Assembly: GCF_005893125.1 (NCBI RefSeq) | Contig: NZ_VCJS01000037.1 | Coordinates: forward strand, 1 to 64,000 | Length of the DNA stretch: 64,000 nucleotides | Origin: Nonomuraea basaltis | Lineage (GTDB): Bacteria; Actinomycetota; Actinomycetes; Streptosporangiales; Streptosporangiaceae | Direction of reading: 5' to 3' | Shown: positions 41,814 to 50,660 of the stretch, in pieces | Position numbering within the stretch: position 1 is the stretch's first letter | How the letters are laid out: each line of letters begins with the position of its first letter | The notes under the pieces: model-generated | The model's database searches: none | Told to the model about the DNA's origin: nothing | Seen by the model: only the letters and a program-made list of their open reading frames with translations | Position numbers and translations under genes: made by a program

Positions 41814-42920
41814 ATGACCACCACCACATCAGCGGCCGTCGTCGAGTCCGCGGGCGCGGGCTTCCACCTGACCGAGGTCGAGCTGGCCGATCCGCGCCCG
41901 GACGAGGTGCTGGTCCGGATGGTCGCCGCCGGGATCTGCCATACCGACCTGGGGGTCGCCGCCGGCGGCCTGCCGTTCCCGCTCCCCGGGGTCCTCGGCC
42001 ACGAGGGCGCGGGCGTCGTGGAGGCGGTCGGCTCCGCGGTGACCAGGGTCAGCCCCGGCGATCAGGTGCTGCTCTCCTTCACCTCGTGCGGGCGGTGCAC
42101 CAACTGCCGTGACGGGCACCCCGCGTACTGCGCGGCGTGGCTGCCGCTGAACCTGCTCGGCGGCGCCCGCGCGGACGGCTCGCCCACCGTGACCAGGGGC
42201 GGCGCGGCGATCGGCGGGCACTTCTTCGGCCAGTCGTCCTTCGCCGGACACGCCCTGGTCGACGAGCGCAGCCTGGTCAAGGTGCCCGCCGACGCGCCGC
42301 TCGAGCTGCTGGCGCCGCTCGGCTGCGGCGTGCAGACCGGCGCCGGGGCGGTATGGAATGTCCTGCGCCCCCGCCCCGGCGCCACCCTCGTCGTGACCGG
42401 GGCGGGCGCGGTCGGGCTGTCCGCGATCATGGCGGCCCGGCTCACCCCGGCCACCCGCATCATCGCGGTCGACCGCGTGCCGGCCCGGCTGGACCTGGCC
42501 CTCGAGCTCGGCGCCACCCACACCGTCGACACCAGCACGGCCGGCCTCGCCGAGGCGATCGGCGAGATCACCGGCGGCCAGGGTGCCGACGGCGTGGTCG
42601 AGACGACGGGCAGCCTGGCGGTCGCGGGCGCCGCCGTCGGCGTCCTCGCCGCCCGGGGCACCGCGGTGCTGGTCGGCGCCCCGCCCTTCGGCTCCGCCAT
42701 CCCCGTGGACGTCAACTTCATGCTGCCCGGCCGCAAGGTGGTGGGCCTGACCCTGGGGGACAGCGAGACCGAGTCGCTGATCCCGGTGCTCGCAGAGCTG
42801 GTGTCCGCCGGGCGGCTGCCGATCGACCGCCTGATCAGGCACTACAAGTTCGACGAGATCGAGCGCGCGGTCGGCGACATCGTCTCCGGCGACACCATCA
42901 AGCCGGTTCTCCGGTTCTAA
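41814..42920 (+). CDS. Zinc-dependent alcohol dehydrogenase (aryl-alcohol type)
   Basis: 368 residues. Catalytic zinc ligands: C in GICHTD, H in LGHEGAGVVE, and C near LAPLGCGVQTG. The structural zinc loop has four Cys in SCGRCTNCRDGHPAYC. The Rossmann motif is TGAGAVGLSAIMAA. GxGC and length fit the benzyl/aryl-alcohol dehydrogenase group (class III-like). Pairing with the aldehyde dehydrogenase suggests oxidation of an aromatic alcohol such as coniferyl or vanillyl alcohol. Confidence 0.88.
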   Translation: MTTTTSAAVVESAGAGFHLTEVELADPRPDEVLVRMVAAGICHTDLGVAAGGLPFPLPGVLGHEGAGVVEAVGSAVTRVSPGDQVLLSFTSCGRCTNCRDGHPAYCAAWLPLNLLGGARADGSPTVTRGGAAIGGHFFGQSSFAGHALVDERSLVKVPADAPLELLAPLGCGVQTGAGAVWNVLRPRPGATLVVTGAGAVGLSAIMAARLTPATRIIAVDRVPARLDLALELGATHTVDTSTAGLAEAIGEITGGQGADGVVETTGSLAVAGAAVGVLAARGTAVLVGAPPFGSAIPVDVNFMLPGRKVVGLTLGDSETESLIPVLAELVSAGRLPIDRLIRHYKFDEIERAVGDIVSGDTIKPVLRF

Positions 42921-43022
42921 GAAGGACATTTCGTTTTCCGGCATCCGGGAAGCGCGGTTCCGCAGCCCATGTGATCGACGTCACCATCGTTCTCATCCCC
43001 GGACCAGAGAAGGAGCCGACCG

Positions 43023-44084
43023 ATGTCGAGCATCCCCCGCGACCAGTGGTACGTCGCCGCGTACGGGCGCGAGATCGGCCAGGAGCTGTTCTCCCGCACC
43101 GTCTGCGACGAGTCGATCCTGTTCTGGCGCACCCGTGCCGGCGACGTCACCGCCATGTCGGACCGCTGCGTGCACCGCCGCTTCCCGCTGTCGCAGCCGC
43201 CGAGCCGGCTGGTCGACGACCAGGTGGTGTGCGGCTACCACGGCTTCACCTACGGCGCCGACGGCGGCTGCGTCGCCGTTCCCGGCCAGCGCCGGGTGCC
43301 GCGTACCGCCCGGCTGAAGAGCTACCCGGTCGTGGAGCAGGACTCCTTCGTCTGGGTGTGGATCGGCGATCCGGCCAAGGCCGACGCCTCCCGCATCCCG
43401 CGGGCGCCGTGGCTGGTCTCGCCCGGCTACACCACCGTGTCGGGGATGGAGCCGCTGAAGGCCCGGTACGGGCTGCTGGTGGACAACCTGCTCGACCTGT
43501 CGCACGAGACGTACCTGCACGGCGGCTACATCGGCACCCCGGAGGTGGCCGCCACCCCGATCACCACCGAAGTGGACGAGGAGGCGGGCATCGTCTACGT
43601 CAGCAGGCACATGGACGACGCCGAGTGCCCGCCGTTCTACTCCAAGTCCACCGGGCTGACCGGGCGGATCATGCGCTGGCAGGACATCGAGTACACCCCG
43701 CCGTGCCTGTACAAGCTGCACTCGCGCATCGCGCCGCCCGGGGTCCTGCCGAACGCCGACGGCAGCGACCCGGACGCCTTCCACGTCGAGGTCGTGTACG
43801 CCATCACGCCCGAGACCGAGCACACCACGCACGACTTCTGGGCCGTGGCCCGCGACTTCGCCCTCGACGACCAGGGCGTGTCGGACTTCCTGGCCGAGAA
43901 CAACCGCACCGTGGTCCTGCAGGACGTGACCGCGCTCGACGTGCTGGAGCAGGTGATCGCGACCGAGCCGGCGGGCTACCAGGAGCTGTCGATCAACATC
44001 GACACGGGCGGGCTGGCGGCCCGGCGGATGCTGGCCAGGCTGGTGGGGCAGTCCGCCCCGTCGGTCGCGGGCGGGCCGGCGTGA
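43023..44084 (+). CDS. vanA: Rieske oxygenase subunit, vanillate O-demethylase-like
   Basis: 353 residues. N terminus IPRDQWYVAAYGREIGQELF is VanA-like. The Rieske cluster ligands are CVHRRFPLS and CGYHGFTY (about 47-68). Mononuclear iron site: NLLDLSHETYLHGGYIG (D and two H) with the far Asp near LAENNRTVVLQD. VanA removes the methyl of vanillate to give protocatechuate and formaldehyde, using electrons from VanB. It forms an operon with a 77-residue protein and the reductase through overlapping start/stop codons. Confidence 0.85.
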   Translation: MSSIPRDQWYVAAYGREIGQELFSRTVCDESILFWRTRAGDVTAMSDRCVHRRFPLSQPPSRLVDDQVVCGYHGFTYGADGGCVAVPGQRRVPRTARLKSYPVVEQDSFVWVWIGDPAKADASRIPRAPWLVSPGYTTVSGMEPLKARYGLLVDNLLDLSHETYLHGGYIGTPEVAATPITTEVDEEAGIVYVSRHMDDAECPPFYSKSTGLTGRIMRWQDIEYTPPCLYKLHSRIAPPGVLPNADGSDPDAFHVEVVYAITPETEHTTHDFWAVARDFALDDQGVSDFLAENNRTVVLQDVTALDVLEQVIATEPAGYQELSINIDTGGLAARRMLARLVGQSAPSVAGGPA

Positions 44085-44314
44085 CGGGCATGGAGCCCAG
44101 CCGGATGCTCACCGGCCGCGAGGTGTTCCGGGTGGTGTGGCTGCCGGGCAGCGACCTGCTGCTGGGCACCTGCCACTGCGGCGCGACGCAGGTGGCCGAG
44201 GGTCCCATCGAGGTGTGGGAATGGCTCCTCGCCCACCCGATCGGCCACACCGTCCCTGCCGCGGAGGACGTACCGGACCCGGCGGTCCTGACCGGCGCGG
44301 GAGCCGCACCATGA
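44081..44314 (+). CDS. 77-residue protein between vanA and vanB, unknown function
   Basis: 77 residues from GTG 44081 (GTGA overlap with the oxygenase stop); its own stop overlaps the reductase ATG. No family recognised. Features: RMLTGREVFRVVWLPGSDLL, a TCHCGA motif near residue 35, EGPIEVWEWLLAHPIGH and a loose tail. Tight coupling on both sides argues it is a real, translated member of the oxygenase system, perhaps a small accessory or stabilising subunit. CxC could bind metal or act in redox. Confidence 0.7.
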   Translation: MTGMEPSRMLTGREVFRVVWLPGSDLLLGTCHCGATQVAEGPIEVWEWLLAHPIGHTVPAAEDVPDPAVLTGAGAAP

Positions 44315-45261
44315 CCGAGACAGCCCTTCAAGAGGAGCGCAAGCTCGTCGTCCACGCCCGCCACCAGGCCGCCGACGGGGTCGTCGCCCTCGACCTGCGT
44401 GACCCGTCCGGCGGTGAGCTGCCCGCCTGGACGCCCGGCGCGCACATCGACCTCGTCCTGGCCGGCGACCTCGTGCGCCAGTATTCGCTGTGCGGCGACC
44501 CGGCCGACCGCACGACGTGGCGCATCGCCGTGCTGCGCGAGCCGGACGGCCGGGGCGGCTCGGCGTACGTGCACGACGAGCTCCACCCCGGCACGGCGAT
44601 CCTGACCCGCGGACCGCGCAACCACTTCCCGCTCCAGCCCGCGCCCCGCTACCTGTTCATCGCCGGCGGGATCGGCATCACGCCCATCCTGCCCATGATC
44701 ACCGCCGTCGCGGACTCCGGGTGGAAGCTGGTCTACGGCGGCCGCACGGCCGCCTCGATGGCCTTCGCCGGCGACCTGCGCGCGGCCCACGGCGACCGGG
44801 TGCTCCTGCGGCCGCAGGACGAGCACGGCCTGCTCGACCTCGACGCCCTGCTGGCCGAGACGACGCCGGACACCCTCGTCTACTGCTGCGGCCCCGCGCC
44901 GCTGCTGGAGGCCATCGAGCAGCGCTGCGCCGACCGCGGCGCCCTCCACGTGGAACGCTTCACCCCCAAGGAGGCGGCCGACCCGGTACGGACGGAGTCC
45001 TTCGAGATCGAGCTCGCCGTCACCGGCCGCACCCTCACCGTGCCACCGGGTCAATCGATCCTCGAGGTCGTGGAGTCGGCCGGCGTGCAGATCCTCTCCT
45101 CCTGCCGTGAGGGCACCTGCGGCACCTGCGAGACCACCGTGCTCGCCGGTACCGTCGACCACCGCGACTCGCTCCTCACCCTCGACGAGCAGGCGGCGAA
45201 CGACACCATGTTCGTCTGCGTCTCCCGCGCCACCTGCCCGAAGCTCGTCCTCGAACTGTGA
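44311..45261 (+). CDS. vanB: Vanillate O-demethylase-type oxidoreductase (FMN/2Fe-2S)
   Basis: 316 residues. FMN/NAD reductase part: RQYSLCGDPADRTTWRIAVL, GPRNHFPL, FIAGGIGITPILPMI, VYCCGPAPLLEAIE. The C-terminal plant-type [2Fe-2S] domain carries SCREGTCGTCETTVLAG and the final Cys at FVCVSRA. This order (flavin, NAD, ferredoxin) is class IA phthalate-dioxygenase-reductase type, the partner of VanA. Translation is coupled to the 77-residue gene. Confidence 0.92.
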   Translation: MTETALQEERKLVVHARHQAADGVVALDLRDPSGGELPAWTPGAHIDLVLAGDLVRQYSLCGDPADRTTWRIAVLREPDGRGGSAYVHDELHPGTAILTRGPRNHFPLQPAPRYLFIAGGIGITPILPMITAVADSGWKLVYGGRTAASMAFAGDLRAAHGDRVLLRPQDEHGLLDLDALLAETTPDTLVYCCGPAPLLEAIEQRCADRGALHVERFTPKEAADPVRTESFEIELAVTGRTLTVPPGQSILEVVESAGVQILSSCREGTCGTCETTVLAGTVDHRDSLLTLDEQAANDTMFVCVSRATCPKLVLEL

Positions 45262-45276
45262 CCCCAGGAGCCGTCG

Positions 45277-46038
45277 ATGCCGATCTCCGCACCCCGGCAA
45301 GCGGCCGAGCGAACCGGCCCGGTCGTGGCCCGCGCGCTGCAGATCCTCGCCGCCTTCACCCCCGACCGGCGCACGCTCACCCTCAGCGAGCTGTCCCGGC
45401 ACGCCGGCCTGCCCGTCTCCACGGTGCACCGGCTGGCCGCGGAGCTCGTGGCCTGGGGTGCGCTGGAACGGGACCAGACCGGCTACCACATCGGCCTGCG
45501 CCTGTGGGAGATCGGCTCGCTGGCCCCGCGCGGCCTGGGCCTGCGCGAATGCGCCCTGCCGTTCCTTGAGGACCTGTCGCAGGTGACCCGCGAGAACGTC
45601 CAGCTGGCGGTCCGCGAAGGCACCGAGGTCGTGTTCGTGGAGCGGATCGCCGGCAGCAAGGCCGTACCGGTGCTCACCCGGGTCGGCGGCCGCTTCGCGC
45701 TCACCGCCACCGGCGTCGGCCTCGTCCTGCTCGCCCATGCCCCCGCCGACGTGCAGGAGCAGGTCCTGGCCGGCCCCATCACCCGCTACACCGAACGCAC
45801 CATGACCACCCCGCACCAGCTCCGCGCCGCGCTCGCCGACACCCGCGCCCGCGGCTACGCCATCAGCGACCGCCAGGTCACCATGGACGCCCTGTCCGTC
45901 GCGGCGCCCATCCATGACGCCCATGGGGACGTGGTCGCCGCGGTGTCCCTCGTCGTCCACCACGGCAGCGCCTCCCCCCACGCGCTCGCCCCGCTCCTGC
46001 GCACCAGCGCCCGCGCCATCTCCCGCGCGCTGCCGTGA
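45277..46038 (+). CDS. IclR family transcriptional regulator
   Basis: 253 residues. N-terminal winged helix VVARALQILAAFTPDRRTLT, LSELSRHAGLPVSTVHRLAA (about 16-65) and the IclR effector domain (GTEVVFVERIAGSKAVPVLT, ATGVGLVLLAHAP, GYAISDRQVTMDALSVAAPI). It is the last gene of the vanillate operon, 15 bases after vanB, so probably controls it in response to an aromatic acid. Confidence 0.9.
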   Translation: MPISAPRQAAERTGPVVARALQILAAFTPDRRTLTLSELSRHAGLPVSTVHRLAAELVAWGALERDQTGYHIGLRLWEIGSLAPRGLGLRECALPFLEDLSQVTRENVQLAVREGTEVVFVERIAGSKAVPVLTRVGGRFALTATGVGLVLLAHAPADVQEQVLAGPITRYTERTMTTPHQLRAALADTRARGYAISDRQVTMDALSVAAPIHDAHGDVVAAVSLVVHHGSASPHALAPLLRTSARAISRALP

Positions 46039-46043
46039 TCGGC

Positions 46044-46083
46044 GGCGCCGGTGGCGGGGACACGCGTCCCCGACACCGGCGCC
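46044..46083. terminator. Bidirectional terminator between IclR and GH6 genes
   Basis: GGCGCCGGTG (46044-46053) pairs with CACCGGCGCC (46074-46083); inside, GGGGAC (46056-46061) pairs with GTCCCC (46066-46071) around ACGC, with a 2x2 internal loop. It lies between two convergent stops. Confidence 0.8.
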
Positions 46084-46096
46084 TCTGAGCCAAGGG

Positions 46097-47578
46097 TCAG
46101 GTGCCGTCGATCAGCCGGACCGCGATGGCCGGGCTGAACTGACCGGCGGGCGTGCCCGGGGCGATGCCGCAGTTGCCGTCGGAGTCGCCGGGGACCTTCA
46201 CCCACAGCAGCATCTCGGTGCCGCCGCCACCGCCGGTCTGCGTGGCGGTGCCGAGCTTGCGGCCGGCCGGGTTGCACCACTCGCCGTTGGAGCCGTTGCC
46301 GTTGCGGCTGGTGTCGATGACCCACTTCGCGCCGCCGCCGAGAGCCGAGTTCACCGAGGAGGCGTACGTGGCCGACTGGGTGGTCGGGTAGTAGTTGGAG
46401 ACGTTCACCGCGAAGCCGCGGATGTTGCCGACGCCCGCGTTCTTCAGCCGCGTCGCCATCGTCCCGGCGGCGACCCAGCCGGCGTTGCCGGCGTCGAGGT
46501 AGGCCCAGGCGTTGGGGGCCTTGTCGCGGAACTCCTGGGCGGCGTACGTCAGCATGCGGTTGCGCGCCTGGATGGCGGTGTCGGTCATGCAGCCGAAGTC
46601 GCCGAGGGAGTCGGGCTCGATGACGACGACCGCGGGACGGTTGCCGATGCCGGCGGCGAACGCGGAGATCCACGTCTTGTACGCCGACTCGCTGCCGGCC
46701 CCGCCGCCGGAGTGCCCGCCGCACGCGTCGCGGCCCGGGATGTTGTAGGCCACCAGGACCGGGAGCTTGTCGGCGGAGTCCGCGGCGGCCACGTACTTGG
46801 AGACGGCGGCGCGGACGTCGCCGCTCCAGCCGCCGAACCAGCGGGCCATCGGCTTGGCCGAGATGGACGACTTGATGCGTGCCGCCCGGGAGTCACCGGC
46901 GTTGTTCCGTACCCAGATCGCCGGGTTGGAGTCGGGGTCGACGTAGAAGCCGCTGGTCATGGCGATCGGCCCGGATCCCGGCTGCTCCGGCTTCGGTGAG
47001 GTGGTCGCCGTCGGCGTGGGCGACGGCTTGGGGGAGGTGGTCCCCGTCGGCGTGGGGGACGGCGAGGACGACGTCGTCTCGGTCAGCGAGACGTTGTCCG
47101 CGTAGAAGCTGAAGCCGGCGTTCTTGCCGAGCTGGAACGACACCTGCCCGGCCGAGGTGCCGACGCCGGAGGTGAAGGGGAAACTGAAGCGCTTGCTCGC
47201 CGTGGTGAGCGAGATCGTCTTGGTCAGGGTGCGGGTGTACGGGGAGTCCGCGAGCTGCACGGTGGTGACCGCGGTGACCGCGGCGGAGGCCGAGGCGTCG
47301 AACGAGAGCGTGTACGACTTGCCCTTGACCAGCGAGATGCCGTTCTGGCCCACCATGGCGTCCCACGGGTTGGCGGTGCCGCCCGTCACGTTGACGCGCA
47401 GCCGCCCGGCGTCCACGGCCATCGAGGTGTTCGCCGACTTCCACCAGGGCGCGGTGCCGCCGCTGAACGTGCCGTTGACCACCAGCTGGGGTGCGGCGGC
47501 GGCGGGCGCCGTGGCGACCACCGATAACGCGGCAACCGCCGAGGCTGTGATCGCCATCACGCGGGTTAACGATCGCAC
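46097..47578 (-). CDS. Secreted GH6 cellulase with N-terminal carbohydrate-binding domain
   Basis: 493 residues from GTG 47578 with AAGGGA eight bases upstream. Signal peptide to about PAAAAPQ. Residues 30-170 are a CBM4/9-like jelly roll (NGTFSGGTAPWWKSANTSMA ... FYADNVSLTET). A Ser/Pro/Thr linker with two PTPTGTTSPK-like units follows. The GH6 domain begins at SGFYVDPDSNPA and includes YNIPGRDACGGHSGGGAG (catalytic acid Asp), VVVIEPDSLGDFGC, YLDAGNAGWV and WCNPAGRKLG. GH6 enzymes cut cellulose with inversion. Together with the lignin-aromatic cluster next door it suits life on plant matter. Confidence 0.92.
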   Translation of the reverse strand: MRSLTRVMAITASAVAALSVVATAPAAAAPQLVVNGTFSGGTAPWWKSANTSMAVDAGRLRVNVTGGTANPWDAMVGQNGISLVKGKSYTLSFDASASAAVTAVTTVQLADSPYTRTLTKTISLTTASKRFSFPFTSGVGTSAGQVSFQLGKNAGFSFYADNVSLTETTSSSPSPTPTGTTSPKPSPTPTATTSPKPEQPGSGPIAMTSGFYVDPDSNPAIWVRNNAGDSRAARIKSSISAKPMARWFGGWSGDVRAAVSKYVAAADSADKLPVLVAYNIPGRDACGGHSGGGAGSESAYKTWISAFAAGIGNRPAVVVIEPDSLGDFGCMTDTAIQARNRMLTYAAQEFRDKAPNAWAYLDAGNAGWVAAGTMATRLKNAGVGNIRGFAVNVSNYYPTTQSATYASSVNSALGGGAKWVIDTSRNGNGSNGEWCNPAGRKLGTATQTGGGGGTEMLLWVKVPGDSDGNCGIAPGTPAGQFSPAIAVRLIDGT

Positions 47579-47823
47579 GAAATGCGTCCCTTCTGGGCTT
47601 CCGGAAAGCACGTGGGTGATCCAATATCACAGAGATTCGCGGCTTTCGTGACTATTTGCGGTAAACCGGCGGAGGACCTTGGCCAGGCGATTTCTCAGTG
47701 GCTGCCGGTGAGCTGTCCGGCGAGGGTGTCGTGGAGGCGGGCGCAGGCGTGTGGCGACGCCGTGACACAGCGGTGACACCGCGGTGTCAGACGTGGGGGT
47801 CAGTCCAAGGTCGAAGCGCTGTC

Positions 47824-48225
47824 TCACCGGCCCGCGTTCGAGGTCGCGGCCGCCTGAAGGCGCTGGCGGCGCAACTGCTCGGCGAACTCCCTGGCCATCG
47901 CCAGCTGCTCACGCAACCTCTCGGCCCGGTCGGCCACCGCTCGCTCGAACAGCTGCAACCGGCTCACCAGGCTCGGATCCTCATCCCCGGCCGCCAGCCG
48001 GTCGGTGATCACGAGCAGATCGCGCATCTCCTCCAGGCTGAAACCCAGCGGCTTCATCCGCTTCACCAGAGCCAGCCGGCCGATGTCGGTCTCGCTGTAG
48101 AGGCGGAAGCCGCCCGGCGTGCGCTCGGGCACCACCAGCCCGACCTCCTCGTAGTGCCGGATCGTCCGCAAGGACAGCCCGAGCCGCTCGGCCACCTCGC
48201 CGATCTGCACCAGACCCTCGGACAT
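47824..48225 (-). CDS. MerR family transcriptional regulator
   Basis: 133 residues from ATG 48225, with GGAGG seven bases upstream. Winged helix LVQIGEVAERLGLSLRTIRH then YEEVGLVVPERTPGGFRLYS, about 5-45, and a coiled dimer helix. No cysteine effector site is present, so it is not a metal or SoxR-type sensor. A palindrome at 48282-48296 lies 57 bases upstream and may be its operator. Confidence 0.9.
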   Translation of the reverse strand: MSEGLVQIGEVAERLGLSLRTIRHYEEVGLVVPERTPGGFRLYSETDIGRLALVKRMKPLGFSLEEMRDLLVITDRLAAGDEDPSLVSRLQLFERAVADRAERLREQLAMAREFAEQLRRQRLQAAATSNAGR

Positions 48226-48281
48226 CCGTTCCTCCACCGCTCAAAGCCACCCGCCTGCCAGGGACATGACACTCTACCCTC

Positions 48282-48296
48282 ACGTTAAGTTAACGT
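48282..48296. promoter_or_regulatory. Palindrome ACGTTAAGTTAACGT upstream of MerR
   Basis: Seven-base perfect arms around one G; the wider sequence CTCACGTTAA / TTAACGTTGAG extends the symmetry with one extra base. MerR-type regulators bind such sites between stretched -35 and -10 boxes. Confidence 0.5.
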
Positions 48297-48482
48297 TGAG
48301 CGAGTACGGTGACAGTCGCTGACAACATTCTCGTGAAGATACCTGCTTCGGGGCCCTGGCACGTAACGGTACGTACCGATCGATCGCCGCCGGGCAAATC
48401 TAATCTTTCGTAAAGGTAAGCTGATCTCGGGCCCAAGGCGTGAGCCGGGCCACCATCACCACGCCGCTTTCCCGGGGGATCC

Positions 48483-48701
48483 ATGCCGACATTTCGCATC
48501 CACACCAGTGACGGCGAGGAACAGACGCTCCAGGCCGCACGACTGCGCACCGACGCCACCAGCGCGTACTGGGAGACGCGCAGCCTGGGACGGTGGTCGA
48601 CGGTGATGAGCCTGCCCTTGCAGCGGGTGGCGCGCGTGCAGCGGCGGCTCAACGAACCGGACGGACGCTGCACGTGGATCACCGAGTTGCCGCAACCGTG
48701 A
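48483..48701 (+). CDS. Small hypothetical protein
   Basis: 72 residues, no named family. MPTFRIHTSDGEEQTLQAAR, then AYWETRSLGRWSTVMSLPLQ and VARVQRRL: a beta-rich small protein with strong GC-ending codons. Short alanine-rich actinomycete proteins of this type are common. Start ATG 48483 lacks a strong ribosome site (GGGGGAT upstream). Confidence 0.55.
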   Translation: MPTFRIHTSDGEEQTLQAARLRTDATSAYWETRSLGRWSTVMSLPLQRVARVQRRLNEPDGRCTWITELPQP

Positions 48702-48823
48702 TCAACCCTGACGGGCGCGCCCTGATCGCCGATATCGTTTCTTCTTTCGCGTAAGGGTAGAGGACCGGCCTGAACCCCATCTGCCAATGACCTGCACCGC
48801 TGGCACGGACGAAGGAGAAGGCG

Positions 48824-49537
48824 ATGGGCATCCGGTTCGAAGAGCTCGATTTCCGGCCCACCCCCATGGGCGATCTCAGCCTGCGACGACGGCGAGAGCC
48901 GTCGCTCGGCGTCGAGGTGTACGAGATCAAGCTCGATGACGATTTCCTGATGTCCAGCCTGTTCACCGAGGCCGAGATCCAGCTCTCCAAGCTCGGCCTG
49001 GCGGCCTCGCCCCACGACGAGCTCGACGTCGCCGTAGGCGGGCTCGGCCTGGGCTACACCGCGCGGTCGGCCCTGGAGGACCGCCGGGTGCGCTCCCTCG
49101 TCGTGGTCGACGCGCTGGCCGAGGTCATCGAGTGGCACCGGCGGGAGCTGCTGCCGCTGGGCGCCGGCCTCACCGCCGATCCCCGATGCAGGTTCGTACA
49201 CGGCGACTTCTTCGCGATGGCGGACTCCGCGGACGGACTCGACCCCGAGACCCCCGGCCGGCGCTTCCACGTCATCCTGCTGGACATCGACCACGCCCCG
49301 GACCACGTCCTGCATCCCAGCCACGCCGCTTTCTACCAGCCGCACGGCCTGCGCCGGCTCGCCCGGCACCTGCACCCCGGCGGCGTCTTCGCGCTGTGGT
49401 CGAACGACCCGCCCGACGAGGAGTTCCTTGCCGCGCTCGGCCAGGCGTTCACCGCCGCCCGGGCGTGCGTGGTCACCTTCCACAACCCTCTCCAGCGGCG
49501 CCAAGCAGCCAATACGATCTACGTCGCCACGCGATAG
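48824..49537 (+). CDS. Spermidine-synthase-like methyltransferase-fold protein
   Basis: 237 residues; ATG 48824 after AAGGAGAAGG. Opening MGIRFEELDFRPTPMGDLSL with VYEIKLDDDFLMSSLFTEAE. The cofactor-binding loop is ELDVAVGGLGLGYTARSAL, followed by SLVVVDALAEVIEWHR, then VILLDIDHAPDHVL and HPGGVFALWSNDPPDE. The fold and motifs match the spermidine synthase superfamily; the usual paired Asp for polyamine is replaced, so a different methyl- or aminopropyl-acceptor is likely. No polyamine genes nearby. Confidence 0.75.
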   Translation: MGIRFEELDFRPTPMGDLSLRRRREPSLGVEVYEIKLDDDFLMSSLFTEAEIQLSKLGLAASPHDELDVAVGGLGLGYTARSALEDRRVRSLVVVDALAEVIEWHRRELLPLGAGLTADPRCRFVHGDFFAMADSADGLDPETPGRRFHVILLDIDHAPDHVLHPSHAAFYQPHGLRRLARHLHPGGVFALWSNDPPDEEFLAALGQAFTAARACVVTFHNPLQRRQAANTIYVATR

Positions 49538-49745
49538 GGCCGCCGATCTCCTGGGCCGCCTCGGCCGGCTCCAGCAGCGCCCCCAGCCGGCCCCCGCACG
49601 GCTCCCTCTCCCGCTGCAGCACCCGGCCCACGCCCTGGGCCTCGAACAGGCGCGGCAGCAGGTGGTCGAGCAGCGGGTCGTCGCCAAGGCGCGACGGCTT
49701 GCGGTCCACCCAGCCCGCGACCAGGCCCGACAGTGGCGATGGCGA
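49538..49745 (-). other. Possible gene remnant, unassigned
   Basis: 208 bases between two genes. Read leftward it gives DDPLLDHLLPRLFEAQGVGR and GALLEPAEAAQEIGGPIA, which looks protein-like (helical, charged), but no start, family or ribosome site can be shown. Could be the tail of a lost gene. Confidence 0.25.
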
Positions 49746-50432
49746 CTAGGCGGGTAGCCGTGGGCGCGAGTGCGGAGCCGGGCGGCGGGTGATCTGCAGG
49801 CATCGGGTCGCGCCGTAGACCTGCAGGCCCCAGAAGGCCGCCGTCGCCAGGTTGGCCAGTACGGCGGGCAGGAAGTTCGGCAGGATCTCCATGCCCGGGG
49901 TGAGCGAGAGCGAGACGCTCATGAGCCCGGTCGCCGGCAGCGTCACCCAGACCAGTATGCCCAGGGACCTGGTCACCGCCTGCGGCCTGCGGATCCACCG
50001 GGCGCCCCGGCTCAGCGCGAGCAGGGCCAGTCCGCCGTACAGGCCCATGGCGAGCTGGGTGATGTCCAGTGCCCGGGAGAGGGGCACGTACCAGCCGGGT
50101 TCGTCGGTCAGGGCGATACGGTCCAGCGGGTAAGCGCGCCAGATCACCGACCACATGAGCACGGTGATCGGTATGCCGATGAGCAGCAGCAGGCCCAGCC
50201 GCCGCCCTGCCGCGGCCATCAGCTCGGCCTGGTAGCCGGGCGCGACCTGCGTCACGGCGCCGAACTCGGCCACCGCAAGCCGCTCGGCCTCGGCCCGGTG
50301 GAGCCCATCGGCCTCCAGGGCGTCAGCGGCGTCGATCAGGCTGTCACGCGCCTCGACGACCAGGTCGCGTTTCAGGCCGGGCGGACCGGCCAGGGTGCGG
50401 TCCAGGTCGCCCACAAAGTCGTCGATGAGCAC
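49746..50432 (-). CDS. Permease-prefix-domain membrane protein
   Basis: 228 residues from GTG 50432. Residues 1-65 match the permease prefix domain 1 (DDFVGDLDRTLAGPPGLKRD, EARDSLIDAADALEADGLHR, AERLAVAEFG). Four to five membrane helices follow (LGLLLLIGIPITVLMWSVIW and others). Such proteins are usually paired with a PadR regulator; none is adjacent here. Confidence 0.8.
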   Translation of the reverse strand: MLIDDFVGDLDRTLAGPPGLKRDLVVEARDSLIDAADALEADGLHRAEAERLAVAEFGAVTQVAPGYQAELMAAAGRRLGLLLLIGIPITVLMWSVIWRAYPLDRIALTDEPGWYVPLSRALDITQLAMGLYGGLALLALSRGARWIRRPQAVTRSLGILVWVTLPATGLMSVSLSLTPGMEILPNFLPAVLANLATAAFWGLQVYGATRCLQITRRPAPHSRPRLPA

Positions 50433-50660
50433 GATCCTCAGTTTAGGGAGCGGGGCCTCGGGGCAGATCCGGGAGCTCCCTGATATTTCAGGTCCGGTGA
50501 TTGCCGTGCGGCAAAACCAACGCATGCCGCCGACCTACTGGAGCCGTTCCCACGCTGAGATGCGAACACCATGCACAGCTTGCGCACACTGTTCGCAAAG
50601 ACGTACGCTGTTAACAGATGGAGCGCGCTGTGCGCGTCACAACGCCAGGGAAGGAAAGGC

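Noticed and set aside
42137..44314. Long plus-strand frame covering ADH and vanA in another frame
   Set aside because: Only its last 77 codons (from GTG 44081) look like a protein; the rest is an out-of-frame shadow.
50440..50490. GGGAGCTCCC palindrome as operator
   Set aside because: Short restriction-site-like palindrome without a partner site or nearby regulator; likely chance.
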